A DNA stretch of 64,000 bases. Origin: Epsilonproteobacteria bacterium tcs-49. GTDB lineage: Bacteria > Campylobacterota > Campylobacteria > Campylobacterales > Sulfurovaceae. The notes beneath the pieces are model-generated. The model was given only the letters and a program-made list of their open reading frames with translations. It was not told where the DNA came from and made no database searches. How positions within the stretch are numbered: position 1 is the first letter of the stretch; every line of letters begins with the position of its first letter. The stretch spans positions 124,001 to 188,000 of the forward strand of contig LLYS01000003.1 in the NCBI GenBank assembly GCA_002049495.1, read 5' to 3'. Of the stretch, positions 40,656 through 51,060 are shown piece after piece. Position numbers and translations under genes: made by a program.

Positions 40656-42477
40656 TGTACTCCCCATCCCCCGTATCTTTGATCATGATCACGTTCTTTT
40701 TCCCCTCGGTGGTCGTCTCCTTGACCACTTCGGGAGTGATGAGGGAAAAGGCGACGGTGTTGTAGCCTTTCCAATCCTTTTTGTTGATCACCTTTGCATT
40801 GAACACGATGGATTGTTTGATATCCAGTTCCGTTTGGCAGCGTTCGATCTCCTCGTTAAGCAGCATCACCTCCTCGTCAAGCAAACGGACGCTTTTGATC
40901 AGCGCTTTGAGTTTACGGATCTTTTCAAGGTAGCTTGCGGGGGTTTTTACATCCTTCTCCTTATCCTCCTGGATGCGCTGTCGAATCTGCTTTGCCACCG
41001 CTTCACTGCCCTTGAGGATCTTACGCTTCTTTTGCAACTCTTCGCGGATATCGTCCCGGGCGATTTCATATCTGTTTTTCTCTTTTGTCAACTCTTCGAT
41101 CTGTTCGCGCAACCCTTTGACCAAAAAGGGATCGATGGTAAAGATATTATCTTCGCCTTTAAGCTCCGTGACCTCTATCACGTTTGACGCATAGATCAGG
41201 GAGTTTGAGGTCAAAGCTTCGATCTTGATCTTTTGGCCTTTGATCTCGCCGCCGACCGCCTGTTCCACCACTACCGTTTCCCCCTCGATCACGCCGCCTT
41301 CCAAACGCTTGACATAGACAGTCTTTCCTGCGGCGAAACCGTTGTGGACGTTGATTGTCACGTCATCGCCGTAGACTTTACTGTTTTGATGGGTGATGCC
41401 CGCGATATTGAGCTTGTCAGCATGTAAAACGGCTCCGGAACCCACCGTCCCCTGCTTGATATTGATCTCCTTGGCTACCACTTCGATCCCCTGCCCTACG
41501 GAATCTTTCATATCATCAAGGCCGTTGACAATAAGATGGACATCTTTGTCAATGCCTACGTTGATATCCCCGGTGGCTTTAAAGTCGATGCTCTCCACCT
41601 CCATGTAGCGTTTTATGTCAAAGGTGTTGTTCTCCTCCAGGGCGACAAAGCCGCTTTTTTTCGCGATAAAACTTATCGCCTCCTCACTCTCCTCCCGCTT
41701 AATATCATCGGAGATATTGAAATCGGGCAACTCCCCCTCTTTGGGTTCGGGCACCTGGATAAAAGTCCCCTTGCAATCCCTGCCGTTTTTTCCCGCTTTG
41801 GGTTTGATATAGCGGATAATGGGTTCCCCCTCCTTCACCCCGAAAGCAAAGCCACGCTTTTTATAATCTTTGCGCCCGAAGATATCCTCGTCGCTAAAAT
41901 CCTCCCTGTACAGATACTCCAATTTGCCGTCGACGGTTTCTACGGGAGGGATCGCGCTGGAGACGGGGAGGTACTGTCTCTGGGCAAAAGCCATCGTCCC
42001 CGCTTCTTCCAGCACGTCGAAAAATTCACGCAGATGGGATTTGAGTTCCCAGATACCGATAAGATACCCGTTGATCAGCATCTGCTTTTGGATACTCTCC
42101 TCGATCGCCGTTTGGAGCTTTTTGGAATAGTGCAGCTTCACCTTCTTCTCTACGACGGCGACCACTTTTGTTTTTGTTTTGTTTGCCCCGATCTTGACCG
42201 GTAGCGGTTTGCGGGGTTTACTGCGCTTGTAGATGGCGATTTGATACATTTGGCGCAGCTGCAGCTGGGGATCGAGCAAAAACTCCCTATCGCGCAGGCG
42301 GTTTTCCGTCTCCCCCGTCACACTCTCCCACTCCTGAACGTCGGCGTTTTTATACTGGGTCTCATACTCCACAAGATCGAAATCGATCCTGTTCAAAGAG
42401 GTTTTATGGTTGGCAGCATACTCCTTCAACGTCTTTGCCACATCGTCCGTCTCCGTAAAATATCTGCTATCTGACAT
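40591..42477 (-). CDS. FapA/DUF342-family protein
   Basis: IATGDINVGIDKDVHLIVNGL, GEVVAKEINIKQGTVGSG, NGFAAGKTVYVKRLEGGVIEGETVVVEQAVGGEIKG beta-helix repeats; coiled-coil C-terminus. Confidence 0.75.
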   Translation of the reverse strand: MSDSRYFTETDDVAKTLKEYAANHKTSLNRIDFDLVEYETQYKNADVQEWESVTGETENRLRDREFLLDPQLQLRQMYQIAIYKRSKPRKPLPVKIGANKTKTKVVAVVEKKVKLHYSKKLQTAIEESIQKQMLINGYLIGIWELKSHLREFFDVLEEAGTMAFAQRQYLPVSSAIPPVETVDGKLEYLYREDFSDEDIFGRKDYKKRGFAFGVKEGEPIIRYIKPKAGKNGRDCKGTFIQVPEPKEGELPDFNISDDIKREESEEAISFIAKKSGFVALEENNTFDIKRYMEVESIDFKATGDINVGIDKDVHLIVNGLDDMKDSVGQGIEVVAKEINIKQGTVGSGAVLHADKLNIAGITHQNSKVYGDDVTINVHNGFAAGKTVYVKRLEGGVIEGETVVVEQAVGGEIKGQKIKIEALTSNSLIYASNVIEVTELKGEDNIFTIDPFLVKGLREQIEELTKEKNRYEIARDDIREELQKKRKILKGSEAVAKQIRQRIQEDKEKDVKTPASYLEKIRKLKALIKSVRLLDEEVMLLNEEIERCQTELDIKQSIVFNAKVINKKDWKGYNTVAFSLITPEVVKETTTEGKKNVIMIKDTGDGEYTIESKDLEELERETEASEKKE

Positions 42478-42596
42478 CGTACGCTCCCCTTTCAAATATA
42501 TGGCCACCTCTAAAAACCCTGTGTGGTCATATTTTATTGTCCCCTATTTTTACTTATAATTGCATTTGTACTACAATAAAGAAAAAAAGATAGAAA

Positions 42597-43388
42597 ATGA
42601 TGAATATTAATAATATCGACTTCAACGATCTTTACAAAAGTCAGAAGCAAGCCACTACCTTCAAACCCAAAAACAGCGACGACTGGGATAAGAAAGCTTC
42701 CGGGATGGCGCAGCGGGTTTTTAAAAGTATCTACAACGAGCAGTTTTTGCAAAAGATGCGGGTTAAAAGCGGTAGCTCGATCCTGGACGTGGGCTGCGGC
42801 GCGGGCAACCTGTGTAAAGCATTCGCACCCCGTTTTGACAAGGTGTACGGGATAGATTACTCCGAGGGGATGCTTGAGCAGCTGCGACACAAGTGTCAAG
42901 GCGTCGATAATATAGAGGTGCAGAAAGTGGCGTGGGAGGATGACTGGAGCGATCTGCCCAAGTGTGACGTCGTCGTCGCTTCTCGCTCCATGGAGGTAGC
43001 CGATATGAAAGCCGCTTTACAAAAGCTTGACAAGCAGGCGAAAAAGGCAGTTTATTTGACCTACAAGGTGGGCGGCAGCTTCCTGCCCAAAGTGATCATG
43101 GACGTCCTGGATCTGCAGATCGTTGAAAAACCCGATTACATCTATATCGTCAATATCCTTTACGGTATGGGGATCGATCCCGAAATCACCTATATCGAAA
43201 GTGAAAACAGCAACTTCCGGTTTAACGGATTTGAAGAGTTTGTCAAGCGTGTGGGCTGGAGCCTGGGCGAGGAGGTAAACGCTTCCCAGCGGCAAAACCT
43301 CTACGGCCTTTACGAACAGTTGCAGCGGGGAGAAAAAGCGATCCCCGAACATACCAGGTGGGCTATGATCAGTTGGCACAAGGGGTAA
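42597..43388 (+). CDS. SAM-dependent methyltransferase
   Basis: SILDVGCGAGNLCKAFAPRFDKVYGIDYSEGMLEQ. Confidence 0.85.
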   Translation: MMNINNIDFNDLYKSQKQATTFKPKNSDDWDKKASGMAQRVFKSIYNEQFLQKMRVKSGSSILDVGCGAGNLCKAFAPRFDKVYGIDYSEGMLEQLRHKCQGVDNIEVQKVAWEDDWSDLPKCDVVVASRSMEVADMKAALQKLDKQAKKAVYLTYKVGGSFLPKVIMDVLDLQIVEKPDYIYIVNILYGMGIDPEITYIESENSNFRFNGFEEFVKRVGWSLGEEVNASQRQNLYGLYEQLQRGEKAIPEHTRWAMISWHKG

Positions 43389-43400
43389 TGTAAACAGGGA

Positions 43401-44908
43401 TTACAGGTGCTTCATCTGCCGCTTGTTTTTCGCTTCTATTTTAAAAGCTTGCTTTTTGACACCGGTGTCAAAGGGGCGTAAAAAGGCGGGAAGTTTTCTC
43501 CCCTTCACCCGCTGCAGATCCGCTATCATCACCTTTGCCGTTTGTTCTTTGTCCAAGCCTTTGACACTTACCAGATAATCAAACAGATACTCCGCCATAC
43601 GGTTAAGCCCGATCTGCCAGGTGGATCGGGTATGGTCAAAGAACCACTCCGTAAAGGCGTAAAAGTTGTCAAACACTTTCCCCTCACGCCACAGCAGCCC
43701 GGCACTGCCTTTGAAGTTGCCGCTGTTGTAAACGATGTCAAAATAGCGGGCGAAGCGCTTCATCTTCTGCATCGTCGCAAAATCGATCGCGCCGGTTTGC
43801 AACACATCATAAGGCGGCTTGTCGCTATAGCGCATCCCGTGTTTTTTGTCATGTCTGTCAAGGGTGGTACCCGAAAGCTTTTTTAAAATACCGATCTGGA
43901 TTTCGCTGCGGCTTAGGCTCATAAGCAGGTCCAGATTGTCTCCGAAACTCTTCAGACTCTCCCCGGGCAGCCCGACGATGAGATCCAGATGCAGATGGGC
44001 GTGGGTGTGCTCATGTAAAAAGCGCAGGTTTTGCTTGATACGCTCCATCCGCAGAGGTCGGTTGATGCGCTTTGCCACCTCTTCATTAAGCGTTTGGATC
44101 CCCACCTCCAACTGCAATGCGCCGGGGGGAAACTGCGCAAGCTTTTCACGCAGCTTAACGGGGAAGGTATCGGGGATAAATTCAAAGTGCAGAAAATACT
44201 CCTGCTTTTTCTCCAGAAAGAGATCCATCAGCGCCGTCGCTTTTTTGATATTGAGATTGAAGGTGCGATCGACGAATTTGAAATTCCTCGCCCCGCGTTC
44301 CCAAAGCTCTTGCAATGCGTCGAGCAGTTTTTGCTGATCAAAGTAGCGCACCCGCTCATCTATGGAGGAAAGACAGAATTCACACTCAAAGGGACAGCCC
44401 CGGGAGGTTTCCACGTAGATATAGCGGTTTTGAAGATCGTGTTCTGAGTAAAATTCATAGGGAAGCTCGATAGCGTCCAGATTTGGCGCTTGAGCGCAAA
44501 TTAAACCTTTAGTGGGGTTACCCCTTGCTCTATTGTTTTTATGAGCTTATATAGCTCAATTTCACCCTCCCCCTTTATGCGGTAATCGGCCAAATCCAGA
44601 TCAACCCGGTGGGGTGTATGGCCCGCTTCCGGTCCGCCGAGGATAACGATCGTCTCGGGAGCGACGGATTTGATAATAGCTATCAACTCCTCGATATCCC
44701 GGACATTCCAGATATAAACCCCCAAGGCGATGATTTTTGGTTGGTGCGCGAGCATATCTTCGGCGATCTCCTGGTTGTTTTTACCGATAACATACTCTTT
44801 GATCAAAGCGTTGTCTTTGAACTCGTGCAAATTGGCATAGAGATAGCGCAGGGCTAAAGAGGTGTGTGAATAGCGTGCGTTAAGGGTGGATAAAATGATC
44901 GTTTTCAT
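43401..44908 (-). pseudogene. B12-binding-domain radical SAM protein interrupted by an apparent single-base deletion
   Basis: N-terminal B12-binding-like half MKTIILSTLNARYSHTSLALRYL...; radical SAM ETSRGCPFECEFCLSS in another frame; joining peptide KGLICAQAPNLDAIELPYEFYSEHDLQNRYIYV is open. Confidence 0.85.
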
Positions 44909-45066
44909 GGTGCCATTGTAGCACAATTTTTGATAGTTGTTTGGAGTTCGCCGGGTCCGAAAACCCGGCACGTTGCAGTAACGTTTGTTTTATGATTTGT
45001 ATTATGAAAAATGCCGTTAATTACTCCGATACAGAATACACGTTAATTTTTCACAATGTCATCGAC

Positions 45067-45282
45067 TTACGATACTACAGTAACATTTAGGGCCTGAGGA
45101 CCTTTTCTACCTTCACCGATTTCAAACGTTACGGCTTGACCTTCCGTAAGTGACTTGTGTCCTTCTGCATTGATCGCACTGAAGTGGACGAATAGATCAT
45201 CGCCGCCTTCATCTTTTTGAATGAATCCATAACCTTTTTCGTTATTGAACCATTTTACTGTACCAGAGAGTTCTCCTGACAT
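45067..45282 (-). CDS. Cold-shock domain protein
   Basis: [31 protein letters not shown]. Confidence 0.95.
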   Translation of the reverse strand: MSGELSGTVKWFNNEKGYGFIQKDEGGDDLFVHFSAINAEGHKSLTEGQAVTFEIGEGRKGPQALNVTVVS

Positions 45283-45557
45283 TCTTACTTCCTTCGTATT
45301 ATTATTGCTTGACTGTACTGTATAAGATTTTTTTATAGACAGTCAGTATTAATTGTATCATAAAACTTAAAAAAACATAGCGTTTTTAAGAGAAAGTTAC
45401 ATCCGTATTACGATTTGTATCATTACGGGAACGGATTTTTCGCAAATGTATATTTTATAATCACCCTTATTTCCAATTTCAGAGGGAATTTAATTAAAAG
45501 TTAATTAAAACATAAATATAATTAAATAATTCATGTAAATATTTAAAAAGGTTCCCT

Positions 45558-45857
45558 ATGCTCCGAACTGCCGTCATACTTTTATCAATTTTTTTGGGTT
45601 GCGCTGCAGCCTCGGATTTCGACAAGGCGTTCCACGCTTATAACAAGAAGGAGTTTTCAAAGGCGATCGATCTGTGGCAACGCTCCTGTGATGAGGGCGA
45701 ATACCGCAGCTGCAATATTCTGGCTTTGATGTACGATAACGGAGAAAACGTGGTCCAGAACAGAACAAAAGCGAAGAAGATGTACCGAAAAGCCTGCATG
45801 GGAGGCGATACCGTAGGGTGTAAATTTTATCAGCGACTGGAACAGATGGGGTATTGA
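45558..45857 (+). CDS. Secreted Sel1-like repeat protein (Hcp-like, cysteine-paired)
   Basis: Signal peptide; AIDLWQRSCDEGEYRSCNILALMYDNGENVVQNRTKAKKMYRKACMGGDTVGCKFY. Confidence 0.8.
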   Translation: MLRTAVILLSIFLGCAAASDFDKAFHAYNKKEFSKAIDLWQRSCDEGEYRSCNILALMYDNGENVVQNRTKAKKMYRKACMGGDTVGCKFYQRLEQMGY

Positions 45858-45985
45858 CCCCGCCGCCTACGCTTTCAAAAACTTGCCCAAAGCACGATCT
45901 GCGTGCCGTTGCCCTGCCCCCGATCCAAAAGTTTCTGTTCTATACTCATATTCTGTCTTTAATATTTTACAAATTGCACCAAACC

Positions 45986-46801
45986 CTAATCGTGGGCAAA
46001 TCCCAGCGCTTCGATGATATCGGCCGGACTCCTGTCATGCTCCTCGGCCACGGTTTTAAATTTATCTTCGGCAGCCGCGTCGATCCCCATCGCTTTGAGT
46101 CTATTTTGCAACTGCCGCGTACCCATCCCAAGTGTTTGCGCCACCGCTTCGATGGATTTTCTTCCCAAGCCGCTGATCACGGGGGTACCCTTTGCCGCAT
46201 CGCTACCCAACTTTGCGCGCAGCAGCTCATAGATTCCCTGGGGGCTGGTGCCGTTTTCCCCGGCGATACCGGAGAGCGACTGCCCCGGTTCAAAGCGCAG
46301 CCCCGCTTCTTTTAAAACCGATTGCGCCTTTTGGGCATCGTATCCCATCTTTTTGAGAAAGGTTTTAAGCGAACTTAGCTCCGCGTGGGAGTATGGAGGC
46401 GCGCCGTAATCCTTTTCCCAACTCTCTTTTATGGCATCACCGAAAGCCACAAAAGTGGAAAAAGGCGGTATCTCATAAAGCGTACCCGCGGCAAATAAAA
46501 CGGTAATCACCGAAGCTGCCGTCATCTCCTTGGTAAAAACGATCAACTGCCGCGCTTGGTTTTTCATATAACTTGTCATGGGTTTCCAATTGTAGTACAG
46601 GTGCAAAAGGCTTGCGGTGATAAACAGCACCATAAAGGTGGTATGCACCTGGGCAAACTGCTCCTTCGTCATCCCCAGCATCGTCCACTGCGCCCAGTGC
46701 GCGATCCGACCCGGAGGGGTGATAAAAAGCATCAACCCCGTATATACCATAGCTATCATCGCCAGCAGCATGATCAAAGATACGGTTTTTTTCAAACTCA
46801 T
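45986..46801 (-). CDS. DUF4405-like membrane protein with cytoplasmic C-terminal region
   Basis: N-terminal TM helices with HTTFMVLFITASLLHLYYNWKP. Confidence 0.6.
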   Translation of the reverse strand: MSLKKTVSLIMLLAMIAMVYTGLMLFITPPGRIAHWAQWTMLGMTKEQFAQVHTTFMVLFITASLLHLYYNWKPMTSYMKNQARQLIVFTKEMTAASVITVLFAAGTLYEIPPFSTFVAFGDAIKESWEKDYGAPPYSHAELSSLKTFLKKMGYDAQKAQSVLKEAGLRFEPGQSLSGIAGENGTSPQGIYELLRAKLGSDAAKGTPVISGLGRKSIEAVAQTLGMGTRQLQNRLKAMGIDAAAEDKFKTVAEEHDRSPADIIEALGFAHD

Positions 46802-46904
46802 CGCAAATCCTTTATCGAAAGTAAACTATTGTACGCTATAAATGCTGAAGCGAAAAGAAAAAGTTGCATTTTGCCATTTTCAAAGGGTCTAAAGCTTTTT
46901 CTTA

Positions 46905-46920
46905 TGTTCCATGTGAAACA
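46905..46920. other. Degenerate parS-like palindrome
   Basis: TGTTCCATGTGAAACA, two mismatches to canonical parS. Confidence 0.3.
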
Positions 46921-46967
46921 ATACCCTATACAGACAGCTCTAAAACCCCCGGATGAAAGAGAGATAG

Positions 46968-47464
46968 ATGCGGCTTTTTTTAGGCTCCTTCGCTACGGTT
47001 TATAACCTCACCCCTTTGCAAAAGCTGCTTGCTAACAAGATGCAGGGGCGCTGGGTCAAAGAGCAAAACCGCCACGTTACGCTGCAGTTTCTGGGTGATC
47101 GGTTCCGCCCTGAAGAGGTGATCGAGCGCTTGGGAAAGCTGCCCTACCCCAAAGGCAGAACAATCATTTTCGATCGCTTCGTTTTCCTGGGCAGAGAAAA
47201 AAACATTCTGGCTTTAACGACCCGAGACCAAGGGATTCGAGAACTGCACGGGAAGATAAGCCGGCGGCTTTTTGGCCAAAACGGCGAAGGCTACCTGCCC
47301 CACGTTTCCCTGCTGCGTATAAAAAGCTTTACGACCGCGACCTGCGTTCTGTGCTTGAAACCCCGCAAAACCCCGTGACCGCCGTAACAGAGTTGCAGGT
47401 GGAGCTGATCCAAAGCACTTTGGATGCCAGGGGAGCGCACTATGAAACCCTCTACCGCTTTTAA
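46968..47464 (+). pseudogene. RNA 2',3'-cyclic phosphodiesterase / 2'-5' RNA ligase (ThpR-like), frame broken by an apparent single-base deletion
   Basis: NRHVTLQFLGDR and LPHVSLLRIK motifs; alternate frame continues KKLYDRDLRSVLETPQNPVTAVTELQVELIQSTLDARGAHYETLYRF*. Confidence 0.82.
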
Positions 47465-47497
47465 CCCTGTGTTATAATTGCGGAAAAAAGGATCCCT

Positions 47498-48643
47498 TTG
47501 GCACAAACCTTTGAAACGGCGATCATCGGCGCGGGCACTTCGGGGCTGATGTGCGCATCGCAGCTCAACGATCCCAAAACCCTCCTGCTTGAAAGCAACG
47601 CAAACGCGGGCAAAAAGATCGCCGTCAGCGGCGGGGGCAGATGTAACGTTACCAACGAATATATGGATACCGGGCACTTTTTGGGAGATCCGGACTTCAT
47701 AGCAAAGACGCTGGAAGCGTTTGACCAAAAACGGGTACTGTCGCTTTTAAAAGCGCAAAAGGTTCCCTATTCACTGGATCCAAAGATCGTCAAAGGCACC
47801 TACTTTTGCAAAAGTTCCAAAGATCTTTTACGCGCTTTTGCCGCGATGACGGACAGATGCACCAAAGTTTTCGGACAGAGGGTAACAGGGGTCAAATATG
47901 AAAAGGGCGTTTTTGTCATCTTGACGGAGAGTTCGGTCTTTTACGCCAAACGGCTGGTGGTCGCAAGCGGAGGCCCGAGCTATCCGCAGCTTGGCGCCGG
48001 CGATATAGGCTACCGCATCGCCGAACACTTCGGACACCGCGTCGCTGCTCCCGTTCCCGCACTGGTGGGGTTTACCGTCCAAAAGCCCCAGTTTTGGTTC
48101 AAAACCCTCAGCGGAATGAGTCTGGACGTCACCGTCAGCGTCGGAAAGAAACGCTTGCAAGGGGCACTGCTGTGTACCCACAAAGGTATCAGCGGCCCGG
48201 CGATACTGAGCGCATCGCTGTATTGGCAAAAGGGTTTGCTCGCCGTGGATTTCATGCCGCAAAAAAAGATCCGCTCCTTTTTCAAAAGGGGACAAAACCT
48301 CTCTAATGCCCTGCCCCTGCCAAAACGCTTTATTCAAGCCTTTTTAGATGCGATCGGTTTGCGGGACAAACCCTGCAACGGTTACGATAGCGATGAAAAA
48401 AAACTGCTGGAATCTATCCACCGCTACGAATTCGCTCCCGCGGGGAACTTCGGTTACGCAAAGGCGGAGGTGACCAAAGGGGGCGTAGATACCGCGCAGA
48501 TCGATGCATCGATGCAAAGCAAATTGCAAAAGGATCTGTACTTTACCGGGGAGGTACTTGACGTCACCGGAGAGCTGGGTGGCTACAACATCCAGTGGGC
48601 ACTAAGCAGCGGCTACGTCTGCGCCCGAGCCGTAGTTTTATAA
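47498..48643 (+). CDS. BaiN/HI0933-family NAD(P)/FAD-dependent oxidoreductase
   Basis: ETAIIGAGTSGLMCASQL; KKIAVSGGGRCNVTNEY; GGYNIQWALSSGYVCARAV. Confidence 0.88.
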   Translation: MAQTFETAIIGAGTSGLMCASQLNDPKTLLLESNANAGKKIAVSGGGRCNVTNEYMDTGHFLGDPDFIAKTLEAFDQKRVLSLLKAQKVPYSLDPKIVKGTYFCKSSKDLLRAFAAMTDRCTKVFGQRVTGVKYEKGVFVILTESSVFYAKRLVVASGGPSYPQLGAGDIGYRIAEHFGHRVAAPVPALVGFTVQKPQFWFKTLSGMSLDVTVSVGKKRLQGALLCTHKGISGPAILSASLYWQKGLLAVDFMPQKKIRSFFKRGQNLSNALPLPKRFIQAFLDAIGLRDKPCNGYDSDEKKLLESIHRYEFAPAGNFGYAKAEVTKGGVDTAQIDASMQSKLQKDLYFTGEVLDVTGELGGYNIQWALSSGYVCARAVVL

Positions 48644-48649
48644 TCTCCG

Positions 48650-49129
48650 CTACAAAAAACAAGAAAGCAGTTGCGATCGATCGGTTTTCGTCAAATCCGA
48701 GGGAAGATTGATATCGAGTTTCTCTCTGCTTTGGCGTGAAAGGCGCTCAAGCAACTGATTGTTAAGATGTTTGGGAAACGCCAAAAACCAGTTTTCGGGC
48801 ATATACTCGCCAAGTAGCTCGTCGATATCGCCCGCCAGCTTTTTCAAGCCCGATTGCTGCTGCTGTAAACGGGAATTATGCGGTTCCCCGCTGGCGCCGG
48901 ATCTGTTGCCCAGTTTATCGCTCATCTGTTCGGACGTGTGTTTGTGCGGCTCGATATAATCCTTATCGACCAGCAGTTCCAGTCTGTATCGGTTCTGCCC
49001 AGCCGGGGAGCTTTTTGCGCTGCTTACCTGCATCCTGTTTTGGGGGTTTATCCCCTCCAGTGTTTTTATCGCATACGCTTTTAACTGTCCCATATCCGCC
49101 ACTATCACCATACAGTTCCCATACTCCAT
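48650..49129 (-). CDS. Host-attachment-protein-like hypothetical protein
   Basis: VIVADMGQLKAYAI...; ENWFLAFPKHLNNQLLERLSRQSREKLDINLPSDLTKTD. Confidence 0.5.
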   Translation of the reverse strand: MEYGNCMVIVADMGQLKAYAIKTLEGINPQNRMQVSSAKSSPAGQNRYRLELLVDKDYIEPHKHTSEQMSDKLGNRSGASGEPHNSRLQQQQSGLKKLAGDIDELLGEYMPENWFLAFPKHLNNQLLERLSRQSREKLDINLPSDLTKTDRSQLLSCFL

Positions 49130-49334
49130 GCTCTCCCCCTTTTTCCGATAAATTCAAAAGAAATCGTTTCCTCTTCTCAATAGTATCATTATTTATGCTA
49201 ATATATTACTATTATAAACAATTATCACGAAACGGTGTAACACTCCTACACAATATATAAATTTCTCCCGTACAATCTGTATACAATGAAATCTTTGCTA
49301 CATTTAGGTAAATTTTTTCAAAAGAGGCTAGAAG

Positions 49335-49964
49335 GTGAAAAAAGAGTATATTTTATTTGATAACGACGGCGTTTTGGTCGAAACGGAGATGTGGTACTAC
49401 GAAGCGAGCAAACGGGCACTCAAAGAGTTTTTCAATTACGATATCGGCTTTGAGGAGTATATGGGGATTATGACCTGTGGCGGCGGCGTATGGTCGGTTC
49501 TTGAAGATGCAGATCAGGAAGCGATTGTTACGGCGCGTAATAAGCGCAACGTTTACTACCGAGAGTATCTGCAAAGTAAAGATATCGTCATCGACGGGGT
49601 GGAAGAGATACTAAACGAACTTTCCAAAAAGTACAAGATGGCGATCATCACCACCTCGCGGCGGGTGGATTTTGAACTGATCCACAAAAACAGAGGGATC
49701 GTTGATTTTATGGAGTTTGTGTTGTGCGAAGGGGAGTATCCCAGGGCAAAACCCCACCCCGACCCCTATCTCAAAGGTTTGCGGCGCTTTAACGCCCGGC
49801 GGCACCAGGCTATCGTCGTGGAAGATTCCCAACGGGGGCTTATCTCCGCACACGATGCGGGGATCGATTGCGTGGTGGTGCATAACGAGTTTACGAAAAC
49901 GCAGGATTTTTCAAAGGCGACGCACAGGATAGATTCGCTGGAGGGACTTTTGAAACTGCTTTAA
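49335..49964 (+). CDS. HAD-IA family hydrolase
   Basis: YILFDNDGVLVETE; VVEDSQRGLISAHDAGI. Confidence 0.85.
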   Translation: MKKEYILFDNDGVLVETEMWYYEASKRALKEFFNYDIGFEEYMGIMTCGGGVWSVLEDADQEAIVTARNKRNVYYREYLQSKDIVIDGVEEILNELSKKYKMAIITTSRRVDFELIHKNRGIVDFMEFVLCEGEYPRAKPHPDPYLKGLRRFNARRHQAIVVEDSQRGLISAHDAGIDCVVVHNEFTKTQDFSKATHRIDSLEGLLKLL

Positions 49965-49986
49965 CCTTTGCAAAGGGGCTACTTAC

Positions 49987-50256
49987 TCAATACCTGATAG
50001 CAAAGCCGTTTTCAAAGCTTTCATCACAGGAAAACCGCTCAATCTTTTCGACGCTGCTTAGCATCGAACCCTTTTGCAAAATCTTCACAAAGCGCTGCAG
50101 ATCCTGCTCTTCGCACGTCACACACGCTTCTACACGGCCATCATTCAGGTTTTTTACATAGCCGTTAAATCCCTCTTTTGAAGCATTTTCCTCGACGCTC
50201 GCGCGATAAAACACCCCCTGGACCCTGCCGCTGACGATAAACTTGTAACTGTTCAT
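49987..50256 (-). CDS. Acylphosphatase
   Basis: YKFIVSGRVQGVFYRASVEENASKEGFNGYVKNLNDGRVE. Confidence 0.93.
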   Translation of the reverse strand: MNSYKFIVSGRVQGVFYRASVEENASKEGFNGYVKNLNDGRVEACVTCEEQDLQRFVKILQKGSMLSSVEKIERFSCDESFENGFAIRY

Positions 50257-50332
50257 GGTAAATCTCCGCATTATCAAAGTCGTATTATCTGTTTTGGTTA
50301 TTGTAGCATTATATAAGATATGTGGAAAACGT

Positions 50333-50409
<77 letters not shown>

Positions 50410-50482
50410 ATCAATAACAGCGTTGCTGCAAAGTTGAATTTCGAAACTGTCTCGTTTCTGCGTTGTTTGAAAATTAAGTAGA

Positions 50483-50567
50483 TGGTGCGGATGAGAGGAC
50501 TCGAACCTCCACGCCGTGAAGCACCAGATCCTAAGTCTGGCGTGTCTACCAATTTCACCACATCCGC
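50483..50567 (-). tRNA. tRNA-Leu (anticodon TAG)
   Basis: GCGGATG acceptor, CCAGA-CTTAGGA-TCTGG anticodon arm, variable arm, CCA encoded. Confidence 0.93.
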
Positions 50568-50585
50568 AACTTGTATAAAAAAAGG

Positions 50586-50662
<77 letters not shown>

Positions 50663-50678
50663 TCCCGGTTTACATAGG

Positions 50679-50755
50679 TGGTACGCTAGATAGGATTCGA
50701 ACCCATGACCCTCTGATCCGAAGTCAGATGCTCTATCCAGCTGAGCTACTAGCGC
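50679..50755 (-). tRNA. tRNA-Arg (anticodon TCG)
   Basis: TCTGA-CTTCGGA-TCAGA anticodon arm, GCGCTAG acceptor, CCA encoded. Confidence 0.92.
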
Positions 50756-50779
50756 CCTTTTGCTTGTCAAAGACACTAA

Positions 50780-50857
50780 TGGGGTGGATGATGGGAATCG
50801 AACCCACGGCCCTCAGAACCACAACCTGATGCTCTAACCAACTGAGCTACACCCACC
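50780..50857 (-). tRNA. tRNA-His (anticodon GTG)
   Basis: TCAGG-TTGTGGT-TCTGA anticodon arm, extra 5' G (G-1) opposite C73, CCA encoded. Confidence 0.93.
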
Positions 50858-50903
50858 GTCTTCTATATAAACCAAATTATACCATAAAGTTTATCAATTT
50901 CGG

Positions 50904-50981
50904 TGGTCGGAGTGAGAGGATTCGAACCTCCGACCCCCTGGTCCCAAACCAGGTGCGCTAACCAGGCTGCGCTACACTCCG
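50904..50981 (-). tRNA. tRNA-Pro (anticodon TGG)
   Basis: CGGAGTG acceptor, CCTGG-TTTGGGA-CCAGG anticodon arm, CCA encoded. Confidence 0.93.
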
Positions 50982-51060
50982 ACGCAAAATCGAATGAAAT
51001 TATATCTTTTTTGCTCTTATGTGTCAATAGTTTTTGCGAAAAGTTTGCATATTTGCAAAT

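Noticed and set aside
45854-46315. 153-aa plus-strand ORF
   Set aside because: Mostly antisense to the DUF4405-like gene and lacks a convincing RBS or motifs.
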